Positions 1 through 6,076 of a stretch of DNA of 8,247 nucleotides are shown piece after piece. The notes beneath the pieces are model-generated. The model saw nothing but the letters and a program-made list of their open reading frames with translations. It had not been told where the DNA came from and did no database searches. The translations under genes and the position numbers were made by a program. The stretch comes from Phycisphaerae bacterium. Lineage in GTDB: Bacteria > Planctomycetota > Phycisphaerae > SM23-33. Where the stretch lies: NCBI GenBank assembly GCA_030628445.1, contig DAOVQV010000049.1, positions 1 to 8,247 of the forward strand. The letters are read 5' to 3'. Numbering within the stretch: position 1 is the stretch's first letter; the number at the start of each line of letters is the position of its first letter.

Positions 1-37
1 CCTCGGTCATCTCCCGCCAGATATCCATGAGACCCAT
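1..37 (-). CDS. 5' end of an unidentified leftward gene (partial)
   Basis: Read on the minus strand, an ATG at 37-35 opens a frame that stays open to the window edge and gives 12 residues, MGLMDIWREMTE. A Shine-Dalgarno-like GGAG (complement of 47-50) lies 9 nt before this ATG. It is set back to back with guaB across a short AT-richer spacer, which is a typical divergent gene start. Twelve residues are too few to identify the family. The call rests only on the start codon, the ribosome-binding site and the layout. A second ATG four codons in is a possible alternative start but has worse spacing. Confidence 0.45.
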   Translation of the reverse strand, partial: MGLMDIWREMTE

Positions 38-113
38 TTTTCTTTGCTCCACACTTGCGGTCAACACGCTTGCGATATTAAATTTACCAAAGCGCTGACA
101 GCAGGGAGGCACC
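38..113. promoter_or_regulatory. Divergent intergenic region with probable guaB promoter
   Basis: This 76-nt spacer separates the leftward partial gene from guaB. It contains the only AT-rich run in the neighbourhood, at about 75-91. For guaB a weak sigma70-like pair can be drawn: TTGCGG at 55-60 and TTAAAT at 78-83 with a 17-nt spacer, followed by the guaB ribosome-binding site AGGGAGG at 103-109, 4 nt before the ATG. Neither box is close to consensus, so the region is better supported as a promoter by position than by motif. I see no purine operator palindrome in it. Confidence 0.3.
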
Positions 114-1586
114 ATGGAAGACAAATTGGTCGGCGAAGGGATCACATTCGATGATGTTCTGTTGGTCCCCGCCCGCTCGTCCGTCGTCCCCCGCGACGTG
201 GACACCTCCACACGCCTGACCAAAAACATCCGCATCAACATCCCCCTGGTCTCGGCGCCGATGGACACGGTCACCGAAGCTGCGCTGGCGATCGCGCTGG
301 CGCAGGAAGGCGGAATCGGAATCATCCACAAGAACCTCTCCGTCGAGGCCCAAGCGCGCGAGGTGGAAAAGGTCAAGCGATCCGAGAACGGAATAATAAC
401 CGATCCGATCACGCTTCCACCGAGCGAATCTACGGGGACGGTGCGCCGGCTTATGTCTGAACAGAACATCTCCGGGATCCCGATCGTCAACGACGATATG
501 CGACTGGTCGGAATCCTGACGCGCCGGGACATGAAGTTCCTCTCCGGAGATGCGATGATCGCCAACGTGATGACCAAGAACAACCTGGTCACCGCCCCGC
601 CGAACACCTCGCTCGATAAGGCCGAGAATATCCTCAACGAGCACAAGATCGAAAAGCTCCTGCTGGTGCACGATGACGGGCGTCTGGCCGGACTCATCAC
701 GATGCGCGACATAGACAAGATGCGTCAGTTCCCGCTGAGCTGCAAGGACGGACGCGGGCGGCTGAGAGCCGGTGCAGCCGTTGGCGTAGATAACACCGAA
801 CGCATCGAGGCCCTGATAGACGCCGACGTGGACGTGATCGTGGTGGACTCGGCCCACGGCCACAGCGACAACGTCATCAAAACGGTCGAATGGATCAAAT
901 CCAACCGCGACATAGACGTAATCGCCGGAAACGTCGCCACCGGCGCCGGGGCCGCCGACCTGGTCGCCGCCGGCGCCGACGCCGTAAAGGTCGGGATCGG
1001 ACCCGGTTCGATTTGCACCACACGCGTGATAAGCGGTGTGGGCGTACCGCAGATAACGGCCATTCGCGAGGCCGAAAAGATCGCTTCCAAGCGAGGTGTC
1101 CCCGTCATCGCCGACGGAGGAGCACGCCACAGCGGCGACATCACCAAGGCGATCGCCGCGGGGGCCTCAGCCGTCATGATGGGCAGCCTATTCGCCGGGC
1201 TGGACGAATCGCCGGGCCAGATGATCATCTTTAAGGGCAGGCGGTTCAAGGTCTACCGCGGTATGGGTTCTCAAGGCGCGATGGTCTCCGGCTCGGCCGA
1301 CCGATACGCCCAGGACCACCAGACGCAGCCCGAAAAGCTTGTCCCCGAAGGCGTCGAGGGACGTGTCCCCTACCGCGGGCCGCTCGCGGAGTTCGTATAC
1401 CAACTCGTCGGCGGGGTTCGTGCGGGGATGGGGTACTGTGGAGCGGGCGACATCGAACAATTGCGGACCAAGGCGAAATTTATCCGCATATCGGCTGCGT
1501 CGCAAGTTGAAGGCCATCCGCACGACATTACTATCACGCATGAAGCGCCGAACTATTCGCCGATGACAATGGATGAGAATCTCTAG
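114..1586 (+). CDS. guaB: Inosine-5'-monophosphate dehydrogenase
   Basis: Cytoplasmic enzyme that oxidises IMP to XMP with NAD+, the committed step of guanine nucleotide synthesis. The 490-residue product has the normal bacterial length and is full-length. The N-terminal barrel segment (about 1-92) includes FDDVLL and SAPMDTVTE. Two CBS domains are inserted at about 95-205, each with the usual xxGIPIV/xxLLLV and GILT/GLIT pattern. The barrel then resumes. The catalytic loop is GPGSICTTR with nucleophile Cys301, preceded by the NAD/IMP-site motif AGNVATG (271-277). IADGG (332-336) and YRGMGSQGAM (381-390) bind phosphate and base. The flap has the Arg397-Tyr398 dyad (DRYAQ) and then EGVEGRVPYRG. 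The tail HDITIT..APNY is typical of bacterial GuaB. The ATG follows AGGGAGG and starts with the family-typical short lead-in to GITFDDVLL. The CBS pair suggests the usual control by purine nucleotides. No guaA lies next to it here. Confidence 0.98.
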   Translation: MEDKLVGEGITFDDVLLVPARSSVVPRDVDTSTRLTKNIRINIPLVSAPMDTVTEAALAIALAQEGGIGIIHKNLSVEAQAREVEKVKRSENGIITDPITLPPSESTGTVRRLMSEQNISGIPIVNDDMRLVGILTRRDMKFLSGDAMIANVMTKNNLVTAPPNTSLDKAENILNEHKIEKLLLVHDDGRLAGLITMRDIDKMRQFPLSCKDGRGRLRAGAAVGVDNTERIEALIDADVDVIVVDSAHGHSDNVIKTVEWIKSNRDIDVIAGNVATGAGAADLVAAGADAVKVGIGPGSICTTRVISGVGVPQITAIREAEKIASKRGVPVIADGGARHSGDITKAIAAGASAVMMGSLFAGLDESPGQMIIFKGRRFKVYRGMGSQGAMVSGSADRYAQDHQTQPEKLVPEGVEGRVPYRGPLAEFVYQLVGGVRAGMGYCGAGDIEQLRTKAKFIRISAASQVEGHPHDITITHEAPNYSPMTMDENL

Positions 1587-1653
1587 AATTCGCCGAACAT
1601 GCAGCGGTTGCTGCAAACACCGTCGCGAGGTTGCCTCGACCGGGAGAAAAACG

Positions 1654-2178
1654 ATGGACCACTGGAAATGGATTACGGGGATGTTGCTGGCAGGAAGCCT
1701 TTTGGGCGGCTGTGCACACCAGACGACCGGTAGCACCCGCGGGCTGGGCGCGGTCCCGTACGAGGGGGCCTTCGCCGCCGCAGTAAAGACGATGTCACAG
1801 CACTTTTCCATTGAGGCCTCGGACGCAAGCGCCGGGACGATCCGCACGCAACCGAAGCCCGTCCAGGCCGAACCGGACCGGCTCCTCGGCGGGTATCCGG
1901 CCCGTCAGGTCGCCACGTTGCATCTGCGCCGTGAGGATGGACAGGTAGTTGCGCGCCTGTCCGTCGCCCTGCAGCGCCAACGGGCGGGGCTGTACCGCCG
2001 GATGAGAATGGCCGAGAACAACTACGACACCGTCCCCAACGAAACTCCCGCCCAGAAGGAAGCAGCCACCACCATCGAGCAGAACCAAAGCTGGGAAACG
2101 CAAAAGTACGCCCACGACATCGAGAGGCGAATCCTAGAGGAGCTTTACGCAGCCCTCCACGGCCCCGCCGAGCCGTAA
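1654..2178 (+). CDS. Small lipoprotein of unknown function
   Basis: A 174-residue protein whose family I do not recognise. Its start has a short charged n-region with two tryptophans (MDHWKW), a hydrophobic stretch and a lipobox LGGC with the lipidated cysteine at residue 20, so it should be exported and anchored as a lipoprotein. The mature part has no other cysteine and no membrane segment. It reads as a small alpha/beta domain: a helix around YEGAFAAAVKTMSQHF, beta strands around TIRTQPK and ATLHLRRE..VVARLSVAL, then a charged, helical C-terminal half (about residues 108-170). The profile resembles small outer-membrane-associated lipoproteins that act as structural or assembly factors, but that is only an impression. 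I chose the ATG at 1654 because GGGAG at 1642-1646 sits 7 nt upstream and the signal sequence begins directly there. An in-frame ATG at 1573 would overlap guaB and lacks a ribosome-binding site. It lies 67 nt after guaB with no clear terminator between, so co-transcription is possible. Confidence 0.8.
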   Translation: MDHWKWITGMLLAGSLLGGCAHQTTGSTRGLGAVPYEGAFAAAVKTMSQHFSIEASDASAGTIRTQPKPVQAEPDRLLGGYPARQVATLHLRREDGQVVARLSVALQRQRAGLYRRMRMAENNYDTVPNETPAQKEAATTIEQNQSWETQKYAHDIERRILEELYAALHGPAEP

Positions 2179-2201
2179 GGCTCCCCAACACTGGGGCCCT
2201 T
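2177..2201. terminator. Weak hairpin between convergent genes
   Basis: The convergent genes ending at 2178 and 2233 are separated by 54 nt. Here CCCC (2183-2186) and GGGG (2193-2196) form a stem around the loop AACACT. It can be extended outward by AAGG pairing with CC..TT through a small internal loop. No T-tract follows on either strand, so it is not a canonical intrinsic terminator. A second possible stem, CAGGC (2220-2224) with GCCTG (2236-2240), overlaps the stop codon of the leftward gene. Location favours a terminator role; structure is only modest support. Confidence 0.3.
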
Positions 2202-2232
2202 CGTTAGCGGACCTATCTTCAGGCGGTCCTGG

Positions 2233-4089
2233 CTAGCCTGGATCCGTAGCGGCGCCCAGTGCCTCCGTCAGCTCGGCCTTGGAGAACTTCCCTTCCAGCA
2301 GGATTGGCGAGCGGGCCCCGGATGCATATATGACCGTCAGCGGCGGGGCGCCGCCGAAATTGGCGGCGAGAAACTTACTGGCGGGCGAGCTGCGGTTCGT
2401 CACGTCCCCCTTCATGGCGACAACGCCCCGCTCGGTTAGCTGTTGGGCGACGGCTGGATCGTCGTAGATCGCCGCGTCCACCCACTTGCAGCTAAGACAC
2501 CACGAGGCCGTGAACTTGACCAATACTGGGGTGTCATCGCGACCCGCCGAGGCGATCCGTTCGGCGTCGAACGGATCGAATTGGACGGCAAGCGGCAGAG
2601 GCGGACGTAGCATCCACCATCCCGCCAAGACGACCATCGCCACGGCCGGGCCGCGAACGATGACCTTGCGCCGCAGCGGCGCGTCGTAACGCACCCACGT
2701 ACCCCATATCCAAAGCCCAAACACCACCACGACCGCGTAGGCGATGACCCACACGACGTAGCTGTCACTCGTCAGCGTCCCGATCAGCCAGACCGCCACG
2801 GGAAGCAGCACGAAGCCCATTGTCTGCTTGAGCTTCTCCATCCACACCCCGGGCTTCGGCAGTACCGAAAGCAGATTCGGCGCCGCAGTGAGCAGCGCAT
2901 GCGGCGAGGCCATCCCGACACCGATCAAAAGGATCGTCAACGTCCCCAACCACAGCGGCTGGAGCTGCGCCCACGCCAACGCCAGCGCCAGGATCGCAAA
3001 GCTGCACGGGGTCGCCAGAATCGCCATCATCAACCCCATCCCCACCGTTCCGAGGTGCCCCTTTCGCCTATCGGCGCCGGCCTCGATCCCCGCTACGCGC
3101 CGCGGAACAGTGACGGTGAACAGCCCGAACAGGTTCGCCGCAAGCGCCACGATCAGCAAGGCAAGTGCGATCCGCACACCCGGTGATTGAAAGTGTTCGG
3201 ACCAATTGAACGCCCTATCCGTCGCCAGGTGCAGGATGATGTTGATGGTGCCCAGTGCAGCAAAGAAGAGCATGATCCCGCCGGCGAAGGCGAGACCGAG
3301 CGTCACAAAACGCCGCCGCGACCCGGTCGCCATCTGGACGATGCTGACGATCCGCAACGGGATAACCGGTAAGACACAGGGCATGACGTTGAGGATCAAC
3401 CCGGCCAGAAGCGCCAGGCCCAGCCCGGAGATGAGCGTGAGCTGCGGTGCGCGGGGGCTTGGACCAGGTGCGGGCGCGGCTGCGCCGTGAGCGGTCCTTT
3501 TCGACAGCTGCTCGGTGGTTTTGGCCAGGCCCAGCCCGCCTGCGATTTCCCCGTCTCCGCCCCAGTCAGGATTGACGGCCCAACTTGCGGCGACGTCGAA
3601 ACGAACCGTCGCTGAGCGGTTGACGGGAATGCACGTCCCTTTGACGACGTCGCATATCTGCCCCCCCGCCGAAACCTCGATCCGATATGAGCCCAGTGGG
3701 GCCCCCTTGGGCACGGATATCGGGACGTACGCCACGGCCCGATGCTCGTAGACGTTGTTGGTGACCTTCCGCCTTCCCAGGTCGGTGGTCTTGGGATGGT
3801 CCGGCGGCCAAAGCACGCTGCCCACCTCAAGCCCCTCTGCCCGGACGCTAATGACGGCTGGTTGAGCAATCTCGCCCGGATCGGGGCCGTAAAAGACCCA
3901 CCCCTCGGCGATACGCACATCGATCGCCACGTGAAGCAATTGACCCGGGGGGACGGTCAGATGCGACCCGACGGCGGAGACGACAAAGCCCTCCGCAGGG
4001 GCGGGCGATAGGGTCTGCGGCAGTGAAGGCCCCTGCCCCAGCGCGACCGGAACCAATAACATCACGCACGACAGCGTTTTTCGCCACAT
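2233..4089 (-). CDS. dsbD: DsbD/ScsB-type thiol:disulfide interchange protein
   Basis: Membrane protein predicted to carry reducing power from cytoplasmic thioredoxin across the membrane to extracytoplasmic thiols. The 618-residue product has a signal peptide (about 1-18, ending ALG). A DsbD-alpha-like beta domain follows (about 35-170), with GWVFYGPDPGE, a WP segment and the pair Cys146/Cys153 in GQICDVVKGTCIP. An Ala/Pro linker leads to about eight transmembrane segments (roughly 219-496), carrying the family's two central cysteines: Cys238 in NVMPCVLP and Cys362 in ATPCSFA. The C-terminal thioredoxin-like domain (about 505-618) has FTASWCLSCK, giving a CxxC at Cys531/Cys534, and a cis-proline-type GAPPLTVIY. 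All three redox pairs of a working electron relay are present. The ATG at 4089 is chosen because AGGAG lies 8 nt upstream and the signal peptide starts there; the frame is open back to an ATG at 4146 with no signal-like sequence. No cytochrome c maturation gene or other Dsb partner is adjacent, so its client is unknown. Confidence 0.93.
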   Translation of the reverse strand: MWRKTLSCVMLLVPVALGQGPSLPQTLSPAPAEGFVVSAVGSHLTVPPGQLLHVAIDVRIAEGWVFYGPDPGEIAQPAVISVRAEGLEVGSVLWPPDHPKTTDLGRRKVTNNVYEHRAVAYVPISVPKGAPLGSYRIEVSAGGQICDVVKGTCIPVNRSATVRFDVAASWAVNPDWGGDGEIAGGLGLAKTTEQLSKRTAHGAAAPAPGPSPRAPQLTLISGLGLALLAGLILNVMPCVLPVIPLRIVSIVQMATGSRRRFVTLGLAFAGGIMLFFAALGTINIILHLATDRAFNWSEHFQSPGVRIALALLIVALAANLFGLFTVTVPRRVAGIEAGADRRKGHLGTVGMGLMMAILATPCSFAILALALAWAQLQPLWLGTLTILLIGVGMASPHALLTAAPNLLSVLPKPGVWMEKLKQTMGFVLLPVAVWLIGTLTSDSYVVWVIAYAVVVVFGLWIWGTWVRYDAPLRRKVIVRGPAVAMVVLAGWWMLRPPLPLAVQFDPFDAERIASAGRDDTPVLVKFTASWCLSCKWVDAAIYDDPAVAQQLTERGVVAMKGDVTNRSSPASKFLAANFGGAPPLTVIYASGARSPILLEGKFSKAELTEALGAATDPG

Positions 4090-4097
4090 AGTCCTAG

Positions 4098-4102
4098 CTC
4101 CT
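4098..4102 (-). promoter_or_regulatory. Ribosome-binding site deciding the dsbD start
   Basis: The complement of 4098-4102 reads AGGAG and stands 8 nt before the ATG at 4089. This supports a start 19 codons inside the longest open frame, which would begin at 4146. The shorter form begins directly with a basic n-region (MWRK) and a hydrophobic core, as a signal peptide should. Confidence 0.7.
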
Positions 4103-4146
4103 GGGTGCACCATCCTTAAGTTTAGACCAGAGCTGACCGGGTGCAC
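4103..4146. repeat. Pair of GGGTGCAC direct repeats in divergent promoter region
   Basis: The octamer GGGTGCAC occurs at 4103-4110 and again at 4139-4146, 36 nt apart start to start, each containing the palindrome GTGCAC. Both copies lie directly upstream of the dsbD start, between it and the rightward promoter. A regulator binding pair is conceivable, but two octamers in GC-rich DNA can also arise by chance. Confidence 0.3.
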
Positions 4147-4170
4147 AACAAATAGGGCGACAGAACCCGT

Positions 4171-4199
4171 ATGACAGACTGGCCGGAAAAGCGTATCAT
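4171..4199 (+). promoter_or_regulatory. Probable sigma70-type promoter of the TPR protein gene
   Basis: ATGACA at 4171-4176 matches five of six bases of the TTGACA -35 box, and TATCAT at 4194-4199 matches five of six of the TATAAT -10 box. The spacer is exactly 17 nt. Transcription would start near 4206 and leave a leader of about 60 nt before the ATG at 4265. It lies in the 175-nt divergent region between dsbD and that gene, where a rightward promoter is required. It was found by eye and has no experimental support. Confidence 0.5.
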
Positions 4200-4264
4200 A
4201 GAAGTCGGATGATCTTCGGTCCTACCCGGCGACCGCCAAACCGGACCCGACGGCAAACTAGAAT

Positions 4265-5932
4265 ATGACAAGATCCGCAACGGGAATCATTATCCTGCTC
4301 GTTCTGGCGAGCTGTGCCTGCGGCGACGTGGTATACACGCGCGACGGGTTGACCTACGAGGGTAAGGTGTCGCGGCGGGACGGGAAGGTCGTCGTCCAGA
4401 CGGAAGATAAGACCATCGAACTGCTCGACGATCAGGTCCTGCACATAAGCACGCAGCAGGTCGCCACGCAACCCGCCACCACGCAACCGTCCGACGTGAC
4501 CACCCAGCCGAGCTTGGGTAGGTGGCAATTTCCACTGCGTGACGTTCGCCAGCCCGAGGTGATCGTCTTCAGTCTGATGCGATCCTTGGCGGCCAGGCCG
4601 GGCGGTCCGGCGCGCCCGGCGGTTCGCCAGTACATTCGGCGATGGCAGATCGCCGCCCACGACCGGAAGCGAAACATAGGACAACAGAGATGGGTTGCAC
4701 CCAGGGAATTCATCCGTCGCCGCCAGGTCTTCCAGAGGTATCTGGCGGAGGCCGAGGAACTATACAAGCAGATCAAGCACAAAAGCGCGAAGCCCAAAGG
4801 CAAGGACAAGCCCGACACCACCGCCGCCCAAGCCAAGGCCCACGCAAAGCTGTGGGGTGCGGCTGGGATCTGGGCCGATCCGCTGCTGCGAGACTTCCTG
4901 ATGGCGCTGGCGTGGGTCGAAGCGAACAACCTCCCGTCAGCACAAAAGCAATTCGCCCGCTGCCGCACGGAGGCGCCGCACGTCGCGGGGTTCCATCAAG
5001 GATATGGAATGATCCTGCTTGAGCTCAACCAGCCGCTAAAGGCACTGGAGGCCCTGACCCAGGCGCTGCGCCTCAAGCCCGATGCCCCAGCGGTGGTGTC
5101 CTTGGCCCTCCGGGCCGCCAAGAGGATTCCCGGGTCGCAAACTCATAACCCCATATACATAGAAGCAGCCACGTTGCTTCGGGATCATGTGGCCGCACGG
5201 CCCAAGAAGTCCAGGTCCGACCGCGCGGGCGGTATCCAATGGCTCATGCCCGGTAAGCCCTGGCGGGTAGCGAGCGGGACGCTGCCCACACCGCCTTACG
5301 ACCGCCTGGTTTTCACGCAAGCGGTCGCGGTCCCGGTCGGACCCTCGGCGCTGCTCGTCGACGCCGAGGCCGTCGCCGACGCGCTCGAGATTTACGTCCG
5401 CATAGACGACCGCACGCTGGTTCCCGCCAAGCTTCGCCGCCGGTCAAGCCGCATCGGAAGGTCCGACACGACGGTCACCCTGACGCTGCTGACGCTTGAG
5501 GATTACGTGTTTACGCCGGTCGAGATCGCCCCCAGCGATACGCTCGAGAAGGATCAGCCCGCCACCGCCCACGGGCTGGGCCGATTCGAGGAGATGGGCA
5601 CGGACCTGCGGACCATCGACGGGCGAATCGCCACTGCTCCCGAAGGCGCCCTGTCGCTGACGGAAGGTCTGATAGCAGGCGAATCGGCCGGGCCTGTCTT
5701 CACAGACAGCGGGATGCTCGTGGGCTTCCTCGCCGCTAAGGCGGATGTAGAAGCCGACGGTGGCGGACCGGACCGCCTCATCGGGGCAGACGAGCTGAAA
5801 GACCTGCTCAAGCAGGCCCAGAGGCGAAGCTTCTCGTTCACCCGAACCCGGAAGAAGAAGCTGACCAAACCAAAACAGGCCGAAGGGCAAACCTTCATCG
5901 TCCACGCCATATCCCCCGAGATACTCGATTGA
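4265..5932 (+). CDS. Exported TPR protein with degenerate trypsin/HtrA-like C-terminal domain
   Basis: A 555-residue protein with no confident family name. Residues 1-20 are a signal peptide; LASC at 14-17 is an acceptable lipobox, so it may be a lipoprotein, though ordinary cleavage near ACG/D is also possible. Residues 20-62 form a small beta module (DVVYTRDGLTYEGKV...). A TQP-rich linker spans 63-85, and an Arg/Lys-rich region with coiled-coil-like helices runs to about 180. Two TPR-like helix pairs lie at about 207-272, including ALTQALRLKPDAP. Residues 345-520 resemble an S1C (HtrA/DegP) fold: a VVVD-like strand (ALLVDAEAVADALEIYVRI), then TLVPAKLR, then a TLLTLEDYVFTPVEIAPSD strand pair, and finally GESAGPVF with LVGFLAAK. 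The Ser473 position is kept, but I see no histidine or aspartate in the expected motifs. The domain is therefore probably non-catalytic. The C-terminus is basic. No good Shine-Dalgarno precedes the ATG; the signal peptide directly after it supports this start. Likely function: an extracytoplasmic scaffold or binding protein, by inference only. Confidence 0.8.
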   Translation: MTRSATGIIILLVLASCACGDVVYTRDGLTYEGKVSRRDGKVVVQTEDKTIELLDDQVLHISTQQVATQPATTQPSDVTTQPSLGRWQFPLRDVRQPEVIVFSLMRSLAARPGGPARPAVRQYIRRWQIAAHDRKRNIGQQRWVAPREFIRRRQVFQRYLAEAEELYKQIKHKSAKPKGKDKPDTTAAQAKAHAKLWGAAGIWADPLLRDFLMALAWVEANNLPSAQKQFARCRTEAPHVAGFHQGYGMILLELNQPLKALEALTQALRLKPDAPAVVSLALRAAKRIPGSQTHNPIYIEAATLLRDHVAARPKKSRSDRAGGIQWLMPGKPWRVASGTLPTPPYDRLVFTQAVAVPVGPSALLVDAEAVADALEIYVRIDDRTLVPAKLRRRSSRIGRSDTTVTLTLLTLEDYVFTPVEIAPSDTLEKDQPATAHGLGRFEEMGTDLRTIDGRIATAPEGALSLTEGLIAGESAGPVFTDSGMLVGFLAAKADVEADGGGPDRLIGADELKDLLKQAQRRSFSFTRTRKKKLTKPKQAEGQTFIVHAISPEILD

Positions 5933-5972
5933 TCGACCCGGCACCGGACCCTCAAAATCACCGGGGGGATCA
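5930..5972 (+). terminator. Imperfect stem-loop after the TPR protein gene
   Basis: Starting at the stop codon, TGATC (5930-5934) can pair with GATCA (5968-5972), and CCCGG (5937-5941) with CCGGG (5961-5965), across a 2x2 internal loop. The apical loop is 19 nt. No T-tract follows, so intrinsic termination is doubtful. The rest of the 144-nt gap before glyA holds no clear promoter; TTGTTA at 6028-6033 with AATAAA at 6052-6057 is a poor candidate. I see no riboswitch-like fold there. Confidence 0.25.
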
Positions 5973-6076
5973 TCGCTAGAAAACTTTGGCCCCCGCCCAT
6001 TGTTACCTTGCCCGCTTAATCGACGAGTTGTTACAGTACCCCCCGCAGCACAATAAACTCAACACAGGAAACCCGG

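Noticed and set aside
84..1130. 348-codon open frame on the minus strand opposite guaB
   Set aside because: It lies antisense to an unmistakable guaB, its composition (His/Asp/Gly/Val-rich) is that of a mirror of GC-biased codons, and it has no recognisable domain.
1573..1653. Longer start for the lipoprotein, overlapping the guaB stop
   Set aside because: The extra 27 residues are Arg/Cys-rich, have no ribosome-binding site, and would put the signal peptide inside the protein; the ATG at 1654 has GGGAG at good spacing.
4090..4146. Longer start for dsbD at 4146
   Set aside because: The added 19 residues do not form a signal sequence, and AGGAG is correctly spaced for the ATG at 4089.
5933..6076. 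Possible riboswitch (glycine, THF or similar) ahead of glyA
   Set aside because: The 144-nt gap shows none of the conserved cores I know for these classes, only a simple imperfect stem-loop near the upstream stop codon.
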